A DNA stretch of 64,000 bases from Methylorubrum populi (GCA_020741775.1 DYYG01000033.1:1-64000), one strand, 5' to 3'. Positions 8,501 to 17,905 are shown, counted from the first letter of the stretch. Notes: generated by a model from the letters alone, not told the origin. A program made the numbers and translations.

Positions 8501-9493
8501 TCAGGCGGCGCCCCTCGCCTCCTCGCCCCCGGCATTGACGAAGCTCTTCAGCTCGTCGAGCGAAGCGAAGGTGAAGCGTCCGCGCGGCGTATCCGCCTCG
8601 ATCGAACCGTCGGAGAACATCACGTAGGTATTGGCGCCCGACGAGTAGGAGCCGACCGCGTGCCGCTCCTCCTCCGGGGCCGGCTCGCTTTCGTCGGCTT
8701 CCGGCGTGGCGGGCTCGTCAGCGACGGCTTCGGCGGGCGGCGGTTCGATGAAGGCCGGCTCGGACCGCTCCGGCACCGCAGCGGCGGCCGGCTCGTCCAG
8801 GGAAGAGCGCAGGCCGAGCGTTTCCGGCGCGGGCGTGGCCTCTTCGGTCGTCTCGTGCTCGGGCGCCTCGGCTGCGGCAGCCGGTTCCGGCTCCGAAACA
8901 ACCGGCCGGTACGGCTCGGCTTCGCCGAACAGGTCGGCATCCGGATCCGCTTTGTGCTCAGCCTGCGTCCCGGGCGACGGCTCGTCGAGGAGGTCGGGCA
9001 GCATCGGCTCGGCGGTGTCGGCGTGCGGTTCCGCCTGCGGCGCCGGATCGTCGAAGACCGGCTCCGAACCGCGTCCGCCCGGTCGCAGCGCACCCAGCGA
9101 CAGGCCCGCGAGCCCGGCCGCGCCGATGCCAGCCACACCCAATCCGGTGAGCGAGGGGCGCTGGGGCGGCTCGACTTCGGGGATCGGCTGCGACGGTGCC
9201 AGGGGAGCGGCTGGCCACGGGACCGTCTCGGCGACGGGGCGGGGCTCGCCGGCAACCGGGAGGCTTGCGGCGTTCACCTGGGTGAGCACTTGCGTGAGGT
9301 GGCCCTGGAGCCGGCGCAGACGGTCGAGAACCGCCGTCAGCCCGAGCAGGATCACCCCGGCGGAGGCGGCGGTCGAGCCGCCGATCACCATGGCGAGCCC
9401 GCTCTCCAGGCGCACATAGGGGAAGCCCTGGACCACGGCGGCGAAGCCACCGAGGATCATGACGAGACTGAGCGCGAGCAGCGCGACGACCAT
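8501..9493 (-). CDS. Conserved hypothetical membrane-anchored protein
   Basis: A 330-residue protein I cannot assign to a named family. Two hydrophobic helices lie at the N-terminus (about residues 2-25 and 33-55), followed by a short predicted helix and a long low-complexity region rich in Pro, Glu, Ala and Ser. The last ~50 residues are compact: YSSGANTYVMFSDGSIEADT and RGRFTFASLDELKSFVN, which read as a small folded domain. It likely has a cytoplasmic or periplasmic tether with a disordered linker. It is divergent from the adjacent sodB. Confidence 0.72.
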   Translation of the reverse strand: MVVALLALSLVMILGGFAAVVQGFPYVRLESGLAMVIGGSTAASAGVILLGLTAVLDRLRRLQGHLTQVLTQVNAASLPVAGEPRPVAETVPWPAAPLAPSQPIPEVEPPQRPSLTGLGVAGIGAAGLAGLSLGALRPGGRGSEPVFDDPAPQAEPHADTAEPMLPDLLDEPSPGTQAEHKADPDADLFGEAEPYRPVVSEPEPAAAAEAPEHETTEEATPAPETLGLRSSLDEPAAAAVPERSEPAFIEPPPAEAVADEPATPEADESEPAPEEERHAVGSYSSGANTYVMFSDGSIEADTPRGRFTFASLDELKSFVNAGGEEARGAA

Positions 9494-9757
9494 GATACTC
9501 TCAACTCAACTGTCACGGGTCGTGGGAGTTGGCACGATACCTCCCCGAACGGACATTGCAAAATTCCGCGATCAGCCTGCGCGAAGAATCCGGCGATTCA
9601 ACGGCTCCATGCACAGCTTGCGGCGTTGCCGATCCAGGCCGATCGACTTACCTACCCGGCCGTCGCCCGCCGGCCGCGCGCCGATTTTCGTCCGCGCGCC
9701 CGGACCCCGGACGCCCGCCGGGTCCGGCTCACCGACCGGACAACCCAGGAGACAGGC

Positions 9758-10357
9758 ATGACGTTCACCCTGCCCGAGCTGCCCTACGCCTACGACGCGC
9801 TGGGCCCCTACATGTCGAAGGAAACCCTCGAGTTTCACCACGACAAGCACCACAAGGCCTATGTCGATACCGGCAACAAGCTGCTTGAGGGGACGGATCT
9901 CCAGGGCAAGAGCGTCGAGGAGATCGTCAAGGCGAGCTACAACACCAATCAGGCGCTCTTCAACAACGCCGGCCAGCACTACAACCACCTCCACTTCTGG
10001 AACTGGATGAAGCCCAACGGCGGCGGCCAGCCCCCGGCCGCGCTGGCCAAGAAGATCGACGAGGAGCTCGGCGGCTACGAGAAGTTCAAGGCCGACTTCA
10101 TCCAGGCCGGAATCGGCCAGTTCGGCTCGGGCTGGGCCTGGCTCGCGGTCAAGGACGGCAAGCTCGCGATCCTGAAGACCCCGAACGGCGAGAACCCGCT
10201 GGTCCACGGCGCGACCCCGATCCTCGGCGTCGATGTGTGGGAGCACTCCTACTACATCGACTACCGCAACCGCCGCCCCGACTACCTCAAGGCGTTCATC
10301 GAGAACCTCGTGAACTGGGAGTATGTCGAGAAGCTGTACGGCGAAGCCAAGGCCTGA
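9758..10357 (+). CDS. sodB: Superoxide dismutase, Fe/Mn family
   Basis: A 199-residue cytoplasmic enzyme that converts superoxide to oxygen and hydrogen peroxide. The four metal ligands fit the family: His 27 in EFHHDKHH, a His in NNAGQHYNHLHFWNWM, and Asp and His in GVDVWEHSYYIDY. The N-terminus FTLPELPYAYDALGPYMS is the standard one. Sequence alone does not settle iron or manganese; Fe or cambialistic types are common in this class. The ATG at 9758 has AGGAGA at a suitable distance. A strong intrinsic terminator follows, so it is probably monocistronic. Confidence 0.95.
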   Translation: MTFTLPELPYAYDALGPYMSKETLEFHHDKHHKAYVDTGNKLLEGTDLQGKSVEEIVKASYNTNQALFNNAGQHYNHLHFWNWMKPNGGGQPPAALAKKIDEELGGYEKFKADFIQAGIGQFGSGWAWLAVKDGKLAILKTPNGENPLVHGATPILGVDVWEHSYYIDYRNRRPDYLKAFIENLVNWEYVEKLYGEAKA

Positions 10358-10380
10358 TCCGCCTCGCAATCGCGAGAGAG

Positions 10381-10409
10381 CCGCCCCGTTTCCGACGGGG
10401 CGGTTTTTT
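10381..10409 (+). terminator. Intrinsic terminator of sodB
   Basis: CCGCCCCGT pairs with ACGGGGCGG around a short loop, followed by six T residues. It starts 24 bp after the sodB stop. Confidence 0.9.
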
Positions 10410-10487
10410 CATGCGCGTCGTGACCCTGCGGCCCTAGTCGCGCCTCGTCTCGAAGTCCTACTGGCCTGATGGGGCGATCCCATCCCT

Positions 10488-10533
10488 GCCCTCATCCTTC
10501 GAGGCCGCTTTCGTGGCACCTCAGGATGAGGGC
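10488..10533. repeat. Palindromic intergenic repeat (CCCTCATCCT family)
   Basis: GCCCTCATCCTTCGAGG at the left and CCTCAGGATGAGGGC at the right form a long imperfect hairpin. I recognise this sequence type as a dispersed intergenic palindrome in Hyphomicrobiales. It lies upstream of murJ and does not overlap the chosen start. Confidence 0.6.
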
Positions 10534-10576
10534 GCGGGTGGAATCGACCGTCCGCACGGGGCCATCTGCCAAAGAC

Positions 10577-12106
10577 ATGATCCGCTCGATCCTTTCCGTC
10601 GGCGGCTGGACGCTGGTCTCGCGGGTCACGGGTTTTGCCCGCGACGTGGTGACGGCGGCCGTGATGGGCGCCGGGCCGATGGCGGATGCCTTCGTCGTCG
10701 CCTTCCGCTTGCCGAACCATTTCCGCGCGATCTTCGGCGAGGGGGCGTTCAACACCGCCTTCGTGCCGGCCTATACCCATCTGGAACAGGCCGGTGCCGA
10801 GGCCGCCGCCGCGCGCTTCGCCGACCGCGTCTTCACCCTGATGCTCATCGTGCAGGTGGCGCTGCTGGCGCTTGCCCTGCCGGCGATGCCGTGGGTGGTG
10901 CGGGCGCTGGCGCCGGGCTTCTCCGAGGATGGCGAGCGCTTCGCCCTGGCGGTGAGCCTGACGCGGATCACCTTCCCCTATCTGCTGTTCATGACGCTGG
11001 TGACCCTGTTCTCCGGCATCCTCAACGCCCATCGCCGCTTCGCCGCCGCCGCCGGGGCGCCGGTTCTGCTCAACCTCGCCATGCTGGCGGCGCTCGCCCT
11101 CGCCTTCCTGTTCCCGAACGCGGCCACTGCGGCCGCCTGGGGCGTCTCGGTCTCGGGGGTGCTGCAATTCGCGTTGGTCTGGTGGGATGCCAGGGCCCGC
11201 GCCTACGCCCCCCGCCTGACGAAGCCGACCTTGCGCGATCCCGACCTGATCCGCTTCTTCAAGATCCTGGGGCCGGCCGTGATCGGCTCAGCCGGGTTCC
11301 AGATCGCTGCCTTTGCCGACACCATCATCGCGAGCTTCCTGCCCACCGGCGCGGTCTCGGCGCTCTACTATGCCGACCGGCTCTACCAATTGCCCTTCGG
11401 CGTCATCGCCATCGCCGCCGGCACCGTGCTCCTGCCCGAGATGAGCCGGCGCATCGCCTCAGGCGACGTGGCCGGGGCGCATGCGGCCCAGAACCGGGCC
11501 GCCGGCTTCTCGCTGGCGCTCTCGGCTCCGTTCATGGTGGCCTTCCTGACCCTGCCGGGACCGATCGTGGCGGCCCTGTTCCAACGCGGTGCTTTCACCG
11601 CCGAGGATGCCGCCCGCGCGGCATCCGTGCTCGCCGCCTACGGTCTGGCGCTGCCGGCGGTGGTGCTGGTGCGCTCCGCCGTGGCGAGCTTCAACGCCCG
11701 GCAGGACACCACGACGCCGCTCTACGCCTCGCTGACCGCCATCGCCGTCAATGTCGGGCTCAAGCTCGTGCTGACCGGACCCTACGGCGTCGCCGGCCTC
11801 GCGCTCGCCACCGCCATCGGTCAATGGATCAACCTCGCCCTGCTCTACGGTTTGGCCCTGCGCCGGGGCTGGACCGCGCCCGGCCGGGTGCTCGGCGTCA
11901 CGGTCGCCGCGGTGATCGTGGCGAGCGCGGTGCTGGTGGGCTTCGCCGTGTACGGCCTGCCCTTCGCCGAGCGGGTGGTGCCCGCCCTCCCCCATTTCCG
12001 CGAGATCGCGGTGCTGGCGCTGCTGGGACTCGCCGGGGCGCTTGCTTACGCCGGCGCCCTGCTCTCGGTGATGCGGGTCTTCGGCGTGCGATTGCGCCGC
12101 AGGTAG
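10577..12106 (+). CDS. murJ: Lipid II flippase MurJ (MviN)
   Basis: A 509-residue polytopic inner-membrane protein, about 14 helices, that flips lipid II to the periplasmic side for peptidoglycan synthesis. Family features are the N-terminus SVGGWTLVSRVTGFARDVV, FRLPNHFRAIFGEGAFNTAF, and PYLLFMTLVTLFSGILNAH. The ATG at 10577 was chosen over upstream in-frame codons, which run through a palindromic repeat. The length matches the family. The next gene starts 38 bp downstream. Confidence 0.94.
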   Translation: MIRSILSVGGWTLVSRVTGFARDVVTAAVMGAGPMADAFVVAFRLPNHFRAIFGEGAFNTAFVPAYTHLEQAGAEAAAARFADRVFTLMLIVQVALLALALPAMPWVVRALAPGFSEDGERFALAVSLTRITFPYLLFMTLVTLFSGILNAHRRFAAAAGAPVLLNLAMLAALALAFLFPNAATAAAWGVSVSGVLQFALVWWDARARAYAPRLTKPTLRDPDLIRFFKILGPAVIGSAGFQIAAFADTIIASFLPTGAVSALYYADRLYQLPFGVIAIAAGTVLLPEMSRRIASGDVAGAHAAQNRAAGFSLALSAPFMVAFLTLPGPIVAALFQRGAFTAEDAARAASVLAAYGLALPAVVLVRSAVASFNARQDTTTPLYASLTAIAVNVGLKLVLTGPYGVAGLALATAIGQWINLALLYGLALRRGWTAPGRVLGVTVAAVIVASAVLVGFAVYGLPFAERVVPALPHFREIAVLALLGLAGALAYAGALLSVMRVFGVRLRRR

Positions 12107-12143
12107 CTACCCAGACGATGCGGGCGCCTCATCTGAGCCCGGC

Positions 12144-12818
12144 ATGACCGATCCCGATCTCCTCGCCGGCAAGACCCACGCCGTGTTCGACGCCTACGGC
12201 ACCCTGTTCGACGTGCACTCGGCGGTCGCGCGCCATACCGACAGGATCGGGGCGCAGGCGGACAGCCTGTCCGAGCTGTGGCGCACCAAGCAGCTCGAAT
12301 ATTCCTGGGTTCACGGCCTGATGGGCCGCTATGTCGGATTCTGGGAGCTGACCGAGCGCGCCCTCGACTTCGCGCTGGCCAAACACCCCGCCATCGACCG
12401 GTCACACCGGGAGAGCCTGCTCGACGCCTATCGCGCCCTCGACGCCTATGACGAGGTGCCGGGCGTGCTGGAGCGGCTGCGGAAACGGGGCGTGAAGACC
12501 GTCCTCTTCTCCAACGGCAATGCCGCGATGCTGGAGCGGGCGGTGGCCTCCGCCAACCTCGAGGATCGCCTCGATGCGGTGCTCTCGGTCGATCCGGTGC
12601 GGACCTTCAAGACCGCGCCGGCCGCCTACCAGCTGGTTCTCGACCGCCTCGGCGTGCAGCGGCCGGGCGTGCTGTTCTTCTCCTCGAACCGGTGGGACAT
12701 CGCGGGTGCGACCGCCTTCGGCTTCGACGCCGTGTGGGTGAACCGCAAGGGCCAGCCCGACGAATATCCGGACCTCGCGCCCCGCGCAGTGGTGACGTCG
12801 CTCGACGCGGTGAGATGA
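12144..12818 (+). CDS. Haloacid dehalogenase, type II
   Basis: A 224-residue HAD-superfamily hydrolase of the (S)-2-haloacid dehalogenase branch. The nucleophile Asp 16 lies in HAVFDAYGTLFDVHSA, the hallmark of type II enzymes. Motif II is TVLFSNGNAAML, the motif III lysine is in VRTFKTAPAAYQLVLDRLG, and FFSSNRWDIAGATAFGFDAVW is the motif IV region (cut here to family landmarks). Predicted reaction: hydrolysis of 2-haloalkanoic acids to 2-hydroxy acids. Physiological substrate in this organism is unproven. It follows murJ by 38 bp but is probably unrelated to it in function. Confidence 0.88.
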   Translation: MTDPDLLAGKTHAVFDAYGTLFDVHSAVARHTDRIGAQADSLSELWRTKQLEYSWVHGLMGRYVGFWELTERALDFALAKHPAIDRSHRESLLDAYRALDAYDEVPGVLERLRKRGVKTVLFSNGNAAMLERAVASANLEDRLDAVLSVDPVRTFKTAPAAYQLVLDRLGVQRPGVLFFSSNRWDIAGATAFGFDAVWVNRKGQPDEYPDLAPRAVVTSLDAVR

Positions 12819-12915
12819 ACCTCCGGCAACCGGCCGTTCGCCAATCCTTAAGCTTGATCGGCCTAGATTCGGCTCACGTGCCTGAAACCTGGGTCGTCCA
12901 AAGGAATCGGTTCCC

Positions 12916-13269
12916 GTGCCCGCCTCGTCCTTCTCCGTCGTCGCCCGCAAGGGCGTCTGCGCGGTGCTCGTCGGCGCCGCTCTTCTCTCCGCCGCACCGG
13001 CTTCCGCCCGTGACGGCCGCAACGGCGCCCTCATCGGCGGCGCCGCGGCGGGCGTCATCGGCGGCCTCGCCGTCGGCGCGCTCCTGAACGGCGCCGCTCC
13101 TCCGCCGCCCCCTCCCCCGCGTCCGCGCCCGGTCTATGTCGAGGAGGAGCCGGTCTATGTCGCGCCTCCGCCGCCGCGCCGCCGCGGGCCGATCTGCCAT
13201 TACGAGCGCCGCAAGGTCTGGCTCGACGATGTCGAGTTCACCTACCGCAACGTCGAGGTCTGCGATTAA
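12916..13269 (+). CDS. Small secreted glycine-zipper protein
   Basis: A 117-residue exported protein with a GTG start. A signal peptide (about residues 1-31, ending ASA) is followed by a glycine-zipper-like stretch ALIGGAAAGVIGGLAVGALL, a proline-rich linker (PPPPPPP and RPRPVYVEEEPVY), and a conserved C-terminal tail with two cysteines, CHYERRKVWLDDVEF to VCD. The tail is likely disulfide-bonded in the periplasm. No named function; the composition suggests an envelope-associated protein. A shared terminator follows directly. Confidence 0.78.
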   Translation: MPASSFSVVARKGVCAVLVGAALLSAAPASARDGRNGALIGGAAAGVIGGLAVGALLNGAAPPPPPPPRPRPVYVEEEPVYVAPPPPRRRGPICHYERRKVWLDDVEFTYRNVEVCD

Positions 13270-13302
13270 GGCGCCTCATCGCCGTCGCGTTTGAGAAGAA
13301 AG

Positions 13303-13330
13303 GGCGTCCGCCTCAGGCGGGCGCCTTTTT
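13303..13330. terminator. Terminator whose loop is the stop codon of the convergent gene
   Basis: A ten-base stem (13303-13312 with 13316-13325) is closed by a three-base loop that is exactly the complement of the TGA stop of the carbamoyltransferase gene. Five T residues follow on the plus strand, so it ends the glycine-zipper gene. On the minus strand a mixed C/T run follows, so partial bidirectional action is possible. Confidence 0.85.
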
Positions 13331-15085
13331 CGTCAGGATCCAGTCCTCGACCACGATGGCGTCGAGCCCGGTGGTATAGAACATCAGAATCGCATCTTCC
13401 GCCGTGTGGAGGATCGGCTTGCCCATCACGTTGAAGCTGGTGTTGAGCAGGATCGGCACGCCGGTCAGTTCCGCGAAGGCGTCGATCAGCGCCGCGTAGG
13501 CCGGATTGCGGGCGCGGGTGACGCTCTGCAGCCGCCCGGTGCCGTCGGCATGGACCACGGCCGGCACCTTGTCCCGCACGCTTTCGCGCCAGACCAGGGT
13601 GCGCTCCATATACGGGCTGTCGGCATAATCCTCGAACCAATCGGGGCCGGCCTCCGCCAGGATCGAGGGGGCGAAGGGGCGGAACGCCTCGCGGTACTTC
13701 ACCTTGGCGTTGAGCGAGGCCTTGGCATGGGCCGGGCGCGGATCGGCGAGGATCGAGCGGTTGCCGAGCGATCTCGGGCCGAACTCCGCCCTGCCCTGGA
13801 CCCAGCCGACGAGGCCGCCCTCGGCGAGGATCCGCGCGGCTTCCCGGGTCACGCCCGCATGGCCGAGGCGGCGGGCGCGGGGCTCCCATTCGGCCATTCG
13901 CTCCAGCGGCTCGGTGGAGACGGTGGAGCCGAGATAGGGGGTGAGCGGGCGCGCCTCCGGCTTCGGGCCGGTCCAGGTGGGATCGTCCTCGGCCAGCGCC
14001 AGCCAGGCCGCGCCGATGGCGTTGCCGTCGTCGGCGGGGGCGGAGGGCACGTGCAGGCGCGTGAAGCCGGAGCGGCCGAGCACCCGTCCGTTATAGGACG
14101 AGTTCAGCCCGCAGCCGCCGGCGATCACGAGGTTGTCCGATGGTGCCAGCCGCCAGGCCTCGGCCACCAGGATGTCCATCAATTCCGAGAAAATGTCCTG
14201 GCCGCAGCGGGCGAGATCGGCCCATCCCTGCTCGCCGACATCCGCCGGACGCCGGGCCAGGATCTCCGAGGCGACCGCCTGCACGATGGCTTCGTCGGCG
14301 AATTTCAGCCGCCCATCCTCGACCGAGAACAGGCGGCGCAGCAGGGCCATCAGAGCGGGGTCGGTCCGGCCATAGGGCGCGAGCCCCATGATCTTCCATT
14401 CCTCGCCCTTGATCTGGTCGAAGCCGGCGAGATCCGTCACCAGCCCGTAGAGGAAGCCGACCGAGCCGCGCCCGCGATGGCGGCGCACCTCCTCGATCCG
14501 CCCCTCCTTCAGGCGATAGATCGCTGCCGCGCCGGTCTCGCCCATGCCGTCGACGATCAGCGCGGTCGCCTCCTCGAACGGGCTGCCCCACAGGGCATAG
14601 GCCGCGTGGGCGAGGTGATGGGCGTAGCGCCGCTGGCCGGCGATGCTGGCCCGGGGCCGTTCGCCGAAGCCCCTTGTCTCGTTGTCGAGCGCGAGGATCG
14701 TGCCGTTGCCGGCCCGCGCCTGCATGGCGTGGAGGTCGGCGATGAAGACCCGCTCGGCCCGTTCCGGCACGAAGGAGCGGTTGAGGGTGGAGGGGTGGGC
14801 CGCCAGCGCCGGCAGATCGAAAGCCCCGGAGGCCGCCTGCCCTTTCAGGAAGTCCGAGAATTGCTCGCCCCAGGAGGAGCTGACGACGAGCTCCGCGCCC
14901 TCCGGCACATGGCGCCGCAGCAGGCCCGCCATGCGGGTGCCGGGATCGGGCTCGCAATTCGGCGCGCGCTTATATTGCAGGTAGCGCTCGGCCGCTTCGG
15001 CGAAGAGCACGGAGCCATCCGGCCCGACGAGGGCGAGCGCCGGATCGTGGAAGGTCGTGGCGAGGCCGAGATAGTACCGCATCAA
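13313..15085 (-). CDS. NodU/CmcH-type carbamoyltransferase
   Basis: A 590-residue enzyme of the family that transfers a carbamoyl group from carbamoyl phosphate, through carbamoyl-adenylate, to a hydroxyl of a small molecule or sugar. The N-terminal Kae1-like domain shows [28 protein letters not shown] and [15 protein letters not shown]. The C-terminal YrdC-like domain shows [20 protein letters not shown]. Length matches the family. No nod, antibiotic or polysaccharide genes lie beside it, so the acceptor cannot be inferred. The start is MM at 15085/15082. Its stop codon lies in the loop of the shared terminator. Confidence 0.9.
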   Translation of the reverse strand: MMRYYLGLATTFHDPALALVGPDGSVLFAEAAERYLQYKRAPNCEPDPGTRMAGLLRRHVPEGAELVVSSSWGEQFSDFLKGQAASGAFDLPALAAHPSTLNRSFVPERAERVFIADLHAMQARAGNGTILALDNETRGFGERPRASIAGQRRYAHHLAHAAYALWGSPFEEATALIVDGMGETGAAAIYRLKEGRIEEVRRHRGRGSVGFLYGLVTDLAGFDQIKGEEWKIMGLAPYGRTDPALMALLRRLFSVEDGRLKFADEAIVQAVASEILARRPADVGEQGWADLARCGQDIFSELMDILVAEAWRLAPSDNLVIAGGCGLNSSYNGRVLGRSGFTRLHVPSAPADDGNAIGAAWLALAEDDPTWTGPKPEARPLTPYLGSTVSTEPLERMAEWEPRARRLGHAGVTREAARILAEGGLVGWVQGRAEFGPRSLGNRSILADPRPAHAKASLNAKVKYREAFRPFAPSILAEAGPDWFEDYADSPYMERTLVWRESVRDKVPAVVHADGTGRLQSVTRARNPAYAALIDAFAELTGVPILLNTSFNVMGKPILHTAEDAILMFYTTGLDAIVVEDWILTKKAPA

Positions 15086-15183
15086 GCCGGGCTACACGCC
15101 GGGGGCGGATGCGACAACCGGCTTGGGCCCGGGCGGAGAACCGCGTTGCGGGGCTCTCCCGCCCCATGCCACACCGGCTTCCG

Positions 15184-15906
15184 ATGACGGACGAACCGGC
15201 CTTCCCCCCAACGCCTCCCCTCTCCCTCGTGATCTTCGACTGCGACGGCGTGCTGATCGACAGCGAGCCGATCAGCCTCGCGACCCTGACGCGCGGCCTC
15301 AACGAGATCGGCCTCGCCATCGACCTCGAGGCCGTCCGCACGCGCTTCGCCGGCACCTCCATGACCTCGATCATGGAGCGCGTCGCCCGCGAGGACGGCA
15401 TCGAGGCCCCGGCGGGCTTCGTCGAGCGGGTGAAGGCGCAGACGCTCGACGCCTTCGCGGCGGAGCTGAAGGCCATGGCCGGCATCGCCGAGGCATTGGG
15501 GCTCCTGCACCTGCCGTTCTGCGTGGCGTCGAGCAGCGATCCGGTCCGGCTGCGCCATTCCCTCGGGCTCACCGGGCTGCTGCCGCTGTTCCAGGGCCAT
15601 GTCTTCTCCTCCACACAGGTTGCGCGGGGAAAGCCGTTCCCGGACCTCTTCCTGTTCGCGGCGGAGCGGATGGGAACGGCGCCGGAGCATTGCCTGGTGA
15701 TCGAGGACAGCGTGCCGGGGGTGCAGGCGGCCCGGGCGGCCGGCATGCGGGTCGTCGGCTTCACCGGCGGCGGCCATTGGGCCCACGACCGGTCCGGGCA
15801 GGATCTCCGCGCGGCCGGCGCCACAATGGTCTTCTCCGCCCATGCGGAGCTCGGGCGGATTGTCGCAGAAAGCGGATTCCATCGGAGCGCGGCGCGACCG
15901 ATCTGA
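15184..15906 (+). CDS. HAD-IA family phosphatase
   Basis: A 240-residue HAD hydrolase of the beta-phosphoglucomutase/sugar-phosphatase type. Asp 19 and Asp 21 sit in [20 protein letters not shown], followed by a helical cap (to about residue 85). [20 protein letters not shown] is motif [18 protein letters not shown] carries the motif III lysine, and [20 protein letters not shown] is motif IV. Probably dephosphorylates a sugar phosphate or similar metabolite. ATG 15184 is preferred; an in-frame ATG at 15166 would add six residues. A dispersed repeat begins at its stop codon. Confidence 0.86.
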   Translation: MTDEPAFPPTPPLSLVIFDCDGVLIDSEPISLATLTRGLNEIGLAIDLEAVRTRFAGTSMTSIMERVAREDGIEAPAGFVERVKAQTLDAFAAELKAMAGIAEALGLLHLPFCVASSSDPVRLRHSLGLTGLLPLFQGHVFSSTQVARGKPFPDLFLFAAERMGTAPEHCLVIEDSVPGVQAARAAGMRVVGFTGGGHWAHDRSGQDLRAAGATMVFSAHAELGRIVAESGFHRSAARPI

Positions 15907-16010
15907 GACGGGATCCGCTTGATTGAAGCGGTTCCCGTCTCAGCAAGCCCGCGCGGCGCCTGAGCGAAGCCCAGATCCGCTATCCCGAAGGGATCAAACG
16001 GATTGGGTAC
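15904..16010 (+). repeat. Dispersed two-hairpin repeat, copy A
   Basis: The element starts at the stop of the HAD gene. It has a first hairpin (GAGACGGGATCCGCTTGA with its imperfect complement), then AGCCCGCGCGGCGCCTGAGC, then a second hairpin ATCCGCTATCCC-GAA-GGGATCAAACGGAT. The same order recurs at 57800-57905, also directly after a stop codon. It encodes nothing and is not an insertion sequence. Confidence 0.75.
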
Positions 16011-16525
16011 GAGATCCTCGGCCCGACGGCCCTCCGCTTCGTCCGAGCCGATCCCGAGAACCGGGCGAAGCCGGCCGCGAGACGGCGCGCTGTCGGCGGG
16101 TGAAGATCCGTGAACGAGGCCAAGTTCTTGCGGCAAAAGACGAGACTCGCCGGGGTTGCCGCTTGGCTCGGCGCGATCTTTCTCAGTCAAGCCGATCTTC
16201 GAAAGAACATTCCGTTGACGAAAGCGGTTCGCCTGCTCATCTTAATGGAGTGCGAACGTCTTCGCGCCGCGGTGATTTGTAGTGGCACGCTTGCGCCGCG
16301 TTATCAAACGCTAATGCATCACGGCGCACTTGCGTCGTGGTCCTCGCGACAGAGGAGGACTTGCCTTGGTTGGTCTTTTTCTTTGGAAGACTTCGAAAGG
16401 GCCCGGCGCGCTTTTCGGCCGGGTGGAGGGGTGTTGTCGGCAAGCAGTCACATCCGTGGGCTAGGAGCGCCCGCGAACGCCTTGCCGATCACCGGCCGAC
16501 GATGGCCGCAGGAGTTCACCCCATC
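16011..16525. other. Gap without a supported gene
   Basis: About 500 bases with visibly more A and T than the flanks. A plus-strand frame from 16110 could give 139 residues but has no family features and poor codon character. A GC-rich hairpin (CCCGGC with GCCGGG) lies near 16402-16423 with no U-run. A TTGACG at 16215 could serve as a -35 box for the small gene downstream. Nothing else is clear. Confidence 0.5.
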
Positions 16526-16774
16526 ATGACCCGTATCCAGACCGCCTTCGACGATCACGCGCGCAGCCTCTTTGCCAGCAACGAGCCGCCGGCCCGCGTC
16601 ATTGAGGTTGGCGAGATCACGGCCGGCATCGCTGTGCCCGAGCACGGTGGTGTCCGCTTCTTCTCTTCCGAGCGCCGCTTCGACGGCCTCGACGGCACCC
16701 TGTTCCGCAACGTGGAGCAGGCCGCCCGTGCAGCGCGGGAAAAAAATCGTCAGCCGCGCCTGCGTGCGGTGTGA
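16526..16774 (+). CDS. Small conserved hypothetical protein
   Basis: An 82-residue soluble protein of unknown function. It begins MTRIQTAFDDHARSLFAS and contains RVIEVGEITAGIAVPEHGGV and a basic C-terminus. GCAGGAG lies nine bases before the ATG. The mixture of hydrophobic and charged residues and a good ribosome site make it more credible than the neighbouring open frames. It has no signal peptide or membrane segment. The adjacent lower-GC gap could hold its promoter. Confidence 0.6.
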   Translation: MTRIQTAFDDHARSLFASNEPPARVIEVGEITAGIAVPEHGGVRFFSSERRFDGLDGTLFRNVEQAARAAREKNRQPRLRAV

Positions 16775-16920
16775 TGGCGCGCTGAAGCAGGCGCCGATCC
16801 GCTCGGCCGGCGACTCCGAAAGGAGCCGCCGGTTTTTTGATGCCGTCCCTGATGGCTGGTTCGATGGAGGAGCAGCGCCGGCGGGAGGCCCGCCGAACGG
16901 ATGCTGGCCCGAAGCCGTCG

Positions 16921-17649
16921 CTACTTGCATTCCTCGCGGGCACGCTTGAGCGCCTCGGCGAAGCCGCCGAGGGCGTAATCGTCCTGGGTCGGGTTGCCGC
17001 GCTGGGACGTGGTGCGGACCGTCACGGATTGTGCCCGGCTCATCTCGGTCACGATGCGCGGTTCGTCGCCCTGGTTCTGGATCCAGGCGTTTTCGTCCTT
17101 CACCACGAGGCCGTAACGGGTGCTGCCGACGGTCAGATAGGGGTCGCTCGGGGCGGCACCGGCGCCGGGTTTCACCTGGGCCGCCGCGGGCTTCGGCTTG
17201 AAGCCGAGCATCACCGCGATCTCGCCCTGTCCGCCGCCCTTGGGGAAGGTGACGAACAGGTAGCCGGTGTCGCGGGCGAGGGTCTTCGGACTGCGCGCCG
17301 CCGGCTGGGCGATGACGTAGCAGAGCTTGTCCCGCGCCTGGGCGCCATTGGTGAACACGTTCCAATCGCCGAACACGGCGAGCGGCACCGCCTGCTGCAT
17401 GCCAGGCGGCAAGGCTGAACTCTTGCCCGAACTTTTCGATCCGCCGCGCCCGCGACGGCTGCGGCCCTTCCGGCTCCCCGTCTCCGCTTGAGCGACGACC
17501 GTCTCATTGGCCTGGACGGCATCCTGCGCGAAGGCCCGCCCGGACGGGCCGGGCATTGCCGAAGCGCCCGCGGCAATCAGGACAAAGGCCGCGAGGAGGC
17601 GGCCGGGATGGGAGGTCGGACGGAGGATCGGGAGGCGTGGCCGCTGCAT
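16921..17649 (-). CDS. Invasion-associated locus B (IalB) family protein
   Basis: A 242-residue exported protein with a signal sequence (about residues 15-42, ending in AFAQ). A basic Ser/Gly/Arg linker (about 55-78) precedes the IalB domain, which includes AVFGDWNVFTN, a conserved Cys in DKLCYVIAQP, and GYLFVTFPKGGGQGEIAVML. IalB-domain proteins are periplasmic or envelope proteins common in free-living alphaproteobacteria; the name comes from Bartonella and does not imply pathogenicity. Molecular role unknown. Confidence 0.87.
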   Translation of the reverse strand: MQRPRLPILRPTSHPGRLLAAFVLIAAGASAMPGPSGRAFAQDAVQANETVVAQAETGSRKGRSRRGRGGSKSSGKSSALPPGMQQAVPLAVFGDWNVFTNGAQARDKLCYVIAQPAARSPKTLARDTGYLFVTFPKGGGQGEIAVMLGFKPKPAAAQVKPGAGAAPSDPYLTVGSTRYGLVVKDENAWIQNQGDEPRIVTEMSRAQSVTVRTTSQRGNPTQDDYALGGFAEALKRAREECK

Positions 17650-17905
17650 CTCAACTCGGGTGTACGGACGGCTGGGAGGATCCGGCCGCCTTCGCGCGCG
17701 CCAAGGATGACGGGCGCAAGCGGAACAGGAAAGCCCTGTCCGGCTTCGTTAACCGAAAACGGCAAAGCGCCGCACTGTCCGACGATCCTGCCTTGCGTCG
17801 GACACCGAACCTGAGCGAGCCCACAGGAAGGCCCGGTGCCAAGGCTCACACGGCGTGCATTGGATCGCTCCGCCGTCGCCCCGCACCGACGCAGGCGAAG
17901 CCGTC

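Noticed and set aside
16110..16529. A 139-residue plus-strand frame in the lower-GC gap
   Set aside because: No conserved motif, weak ribosome site, and a tail that reads like translated non-coding DNA. It also overlaps the better-supported small gene at 16526.
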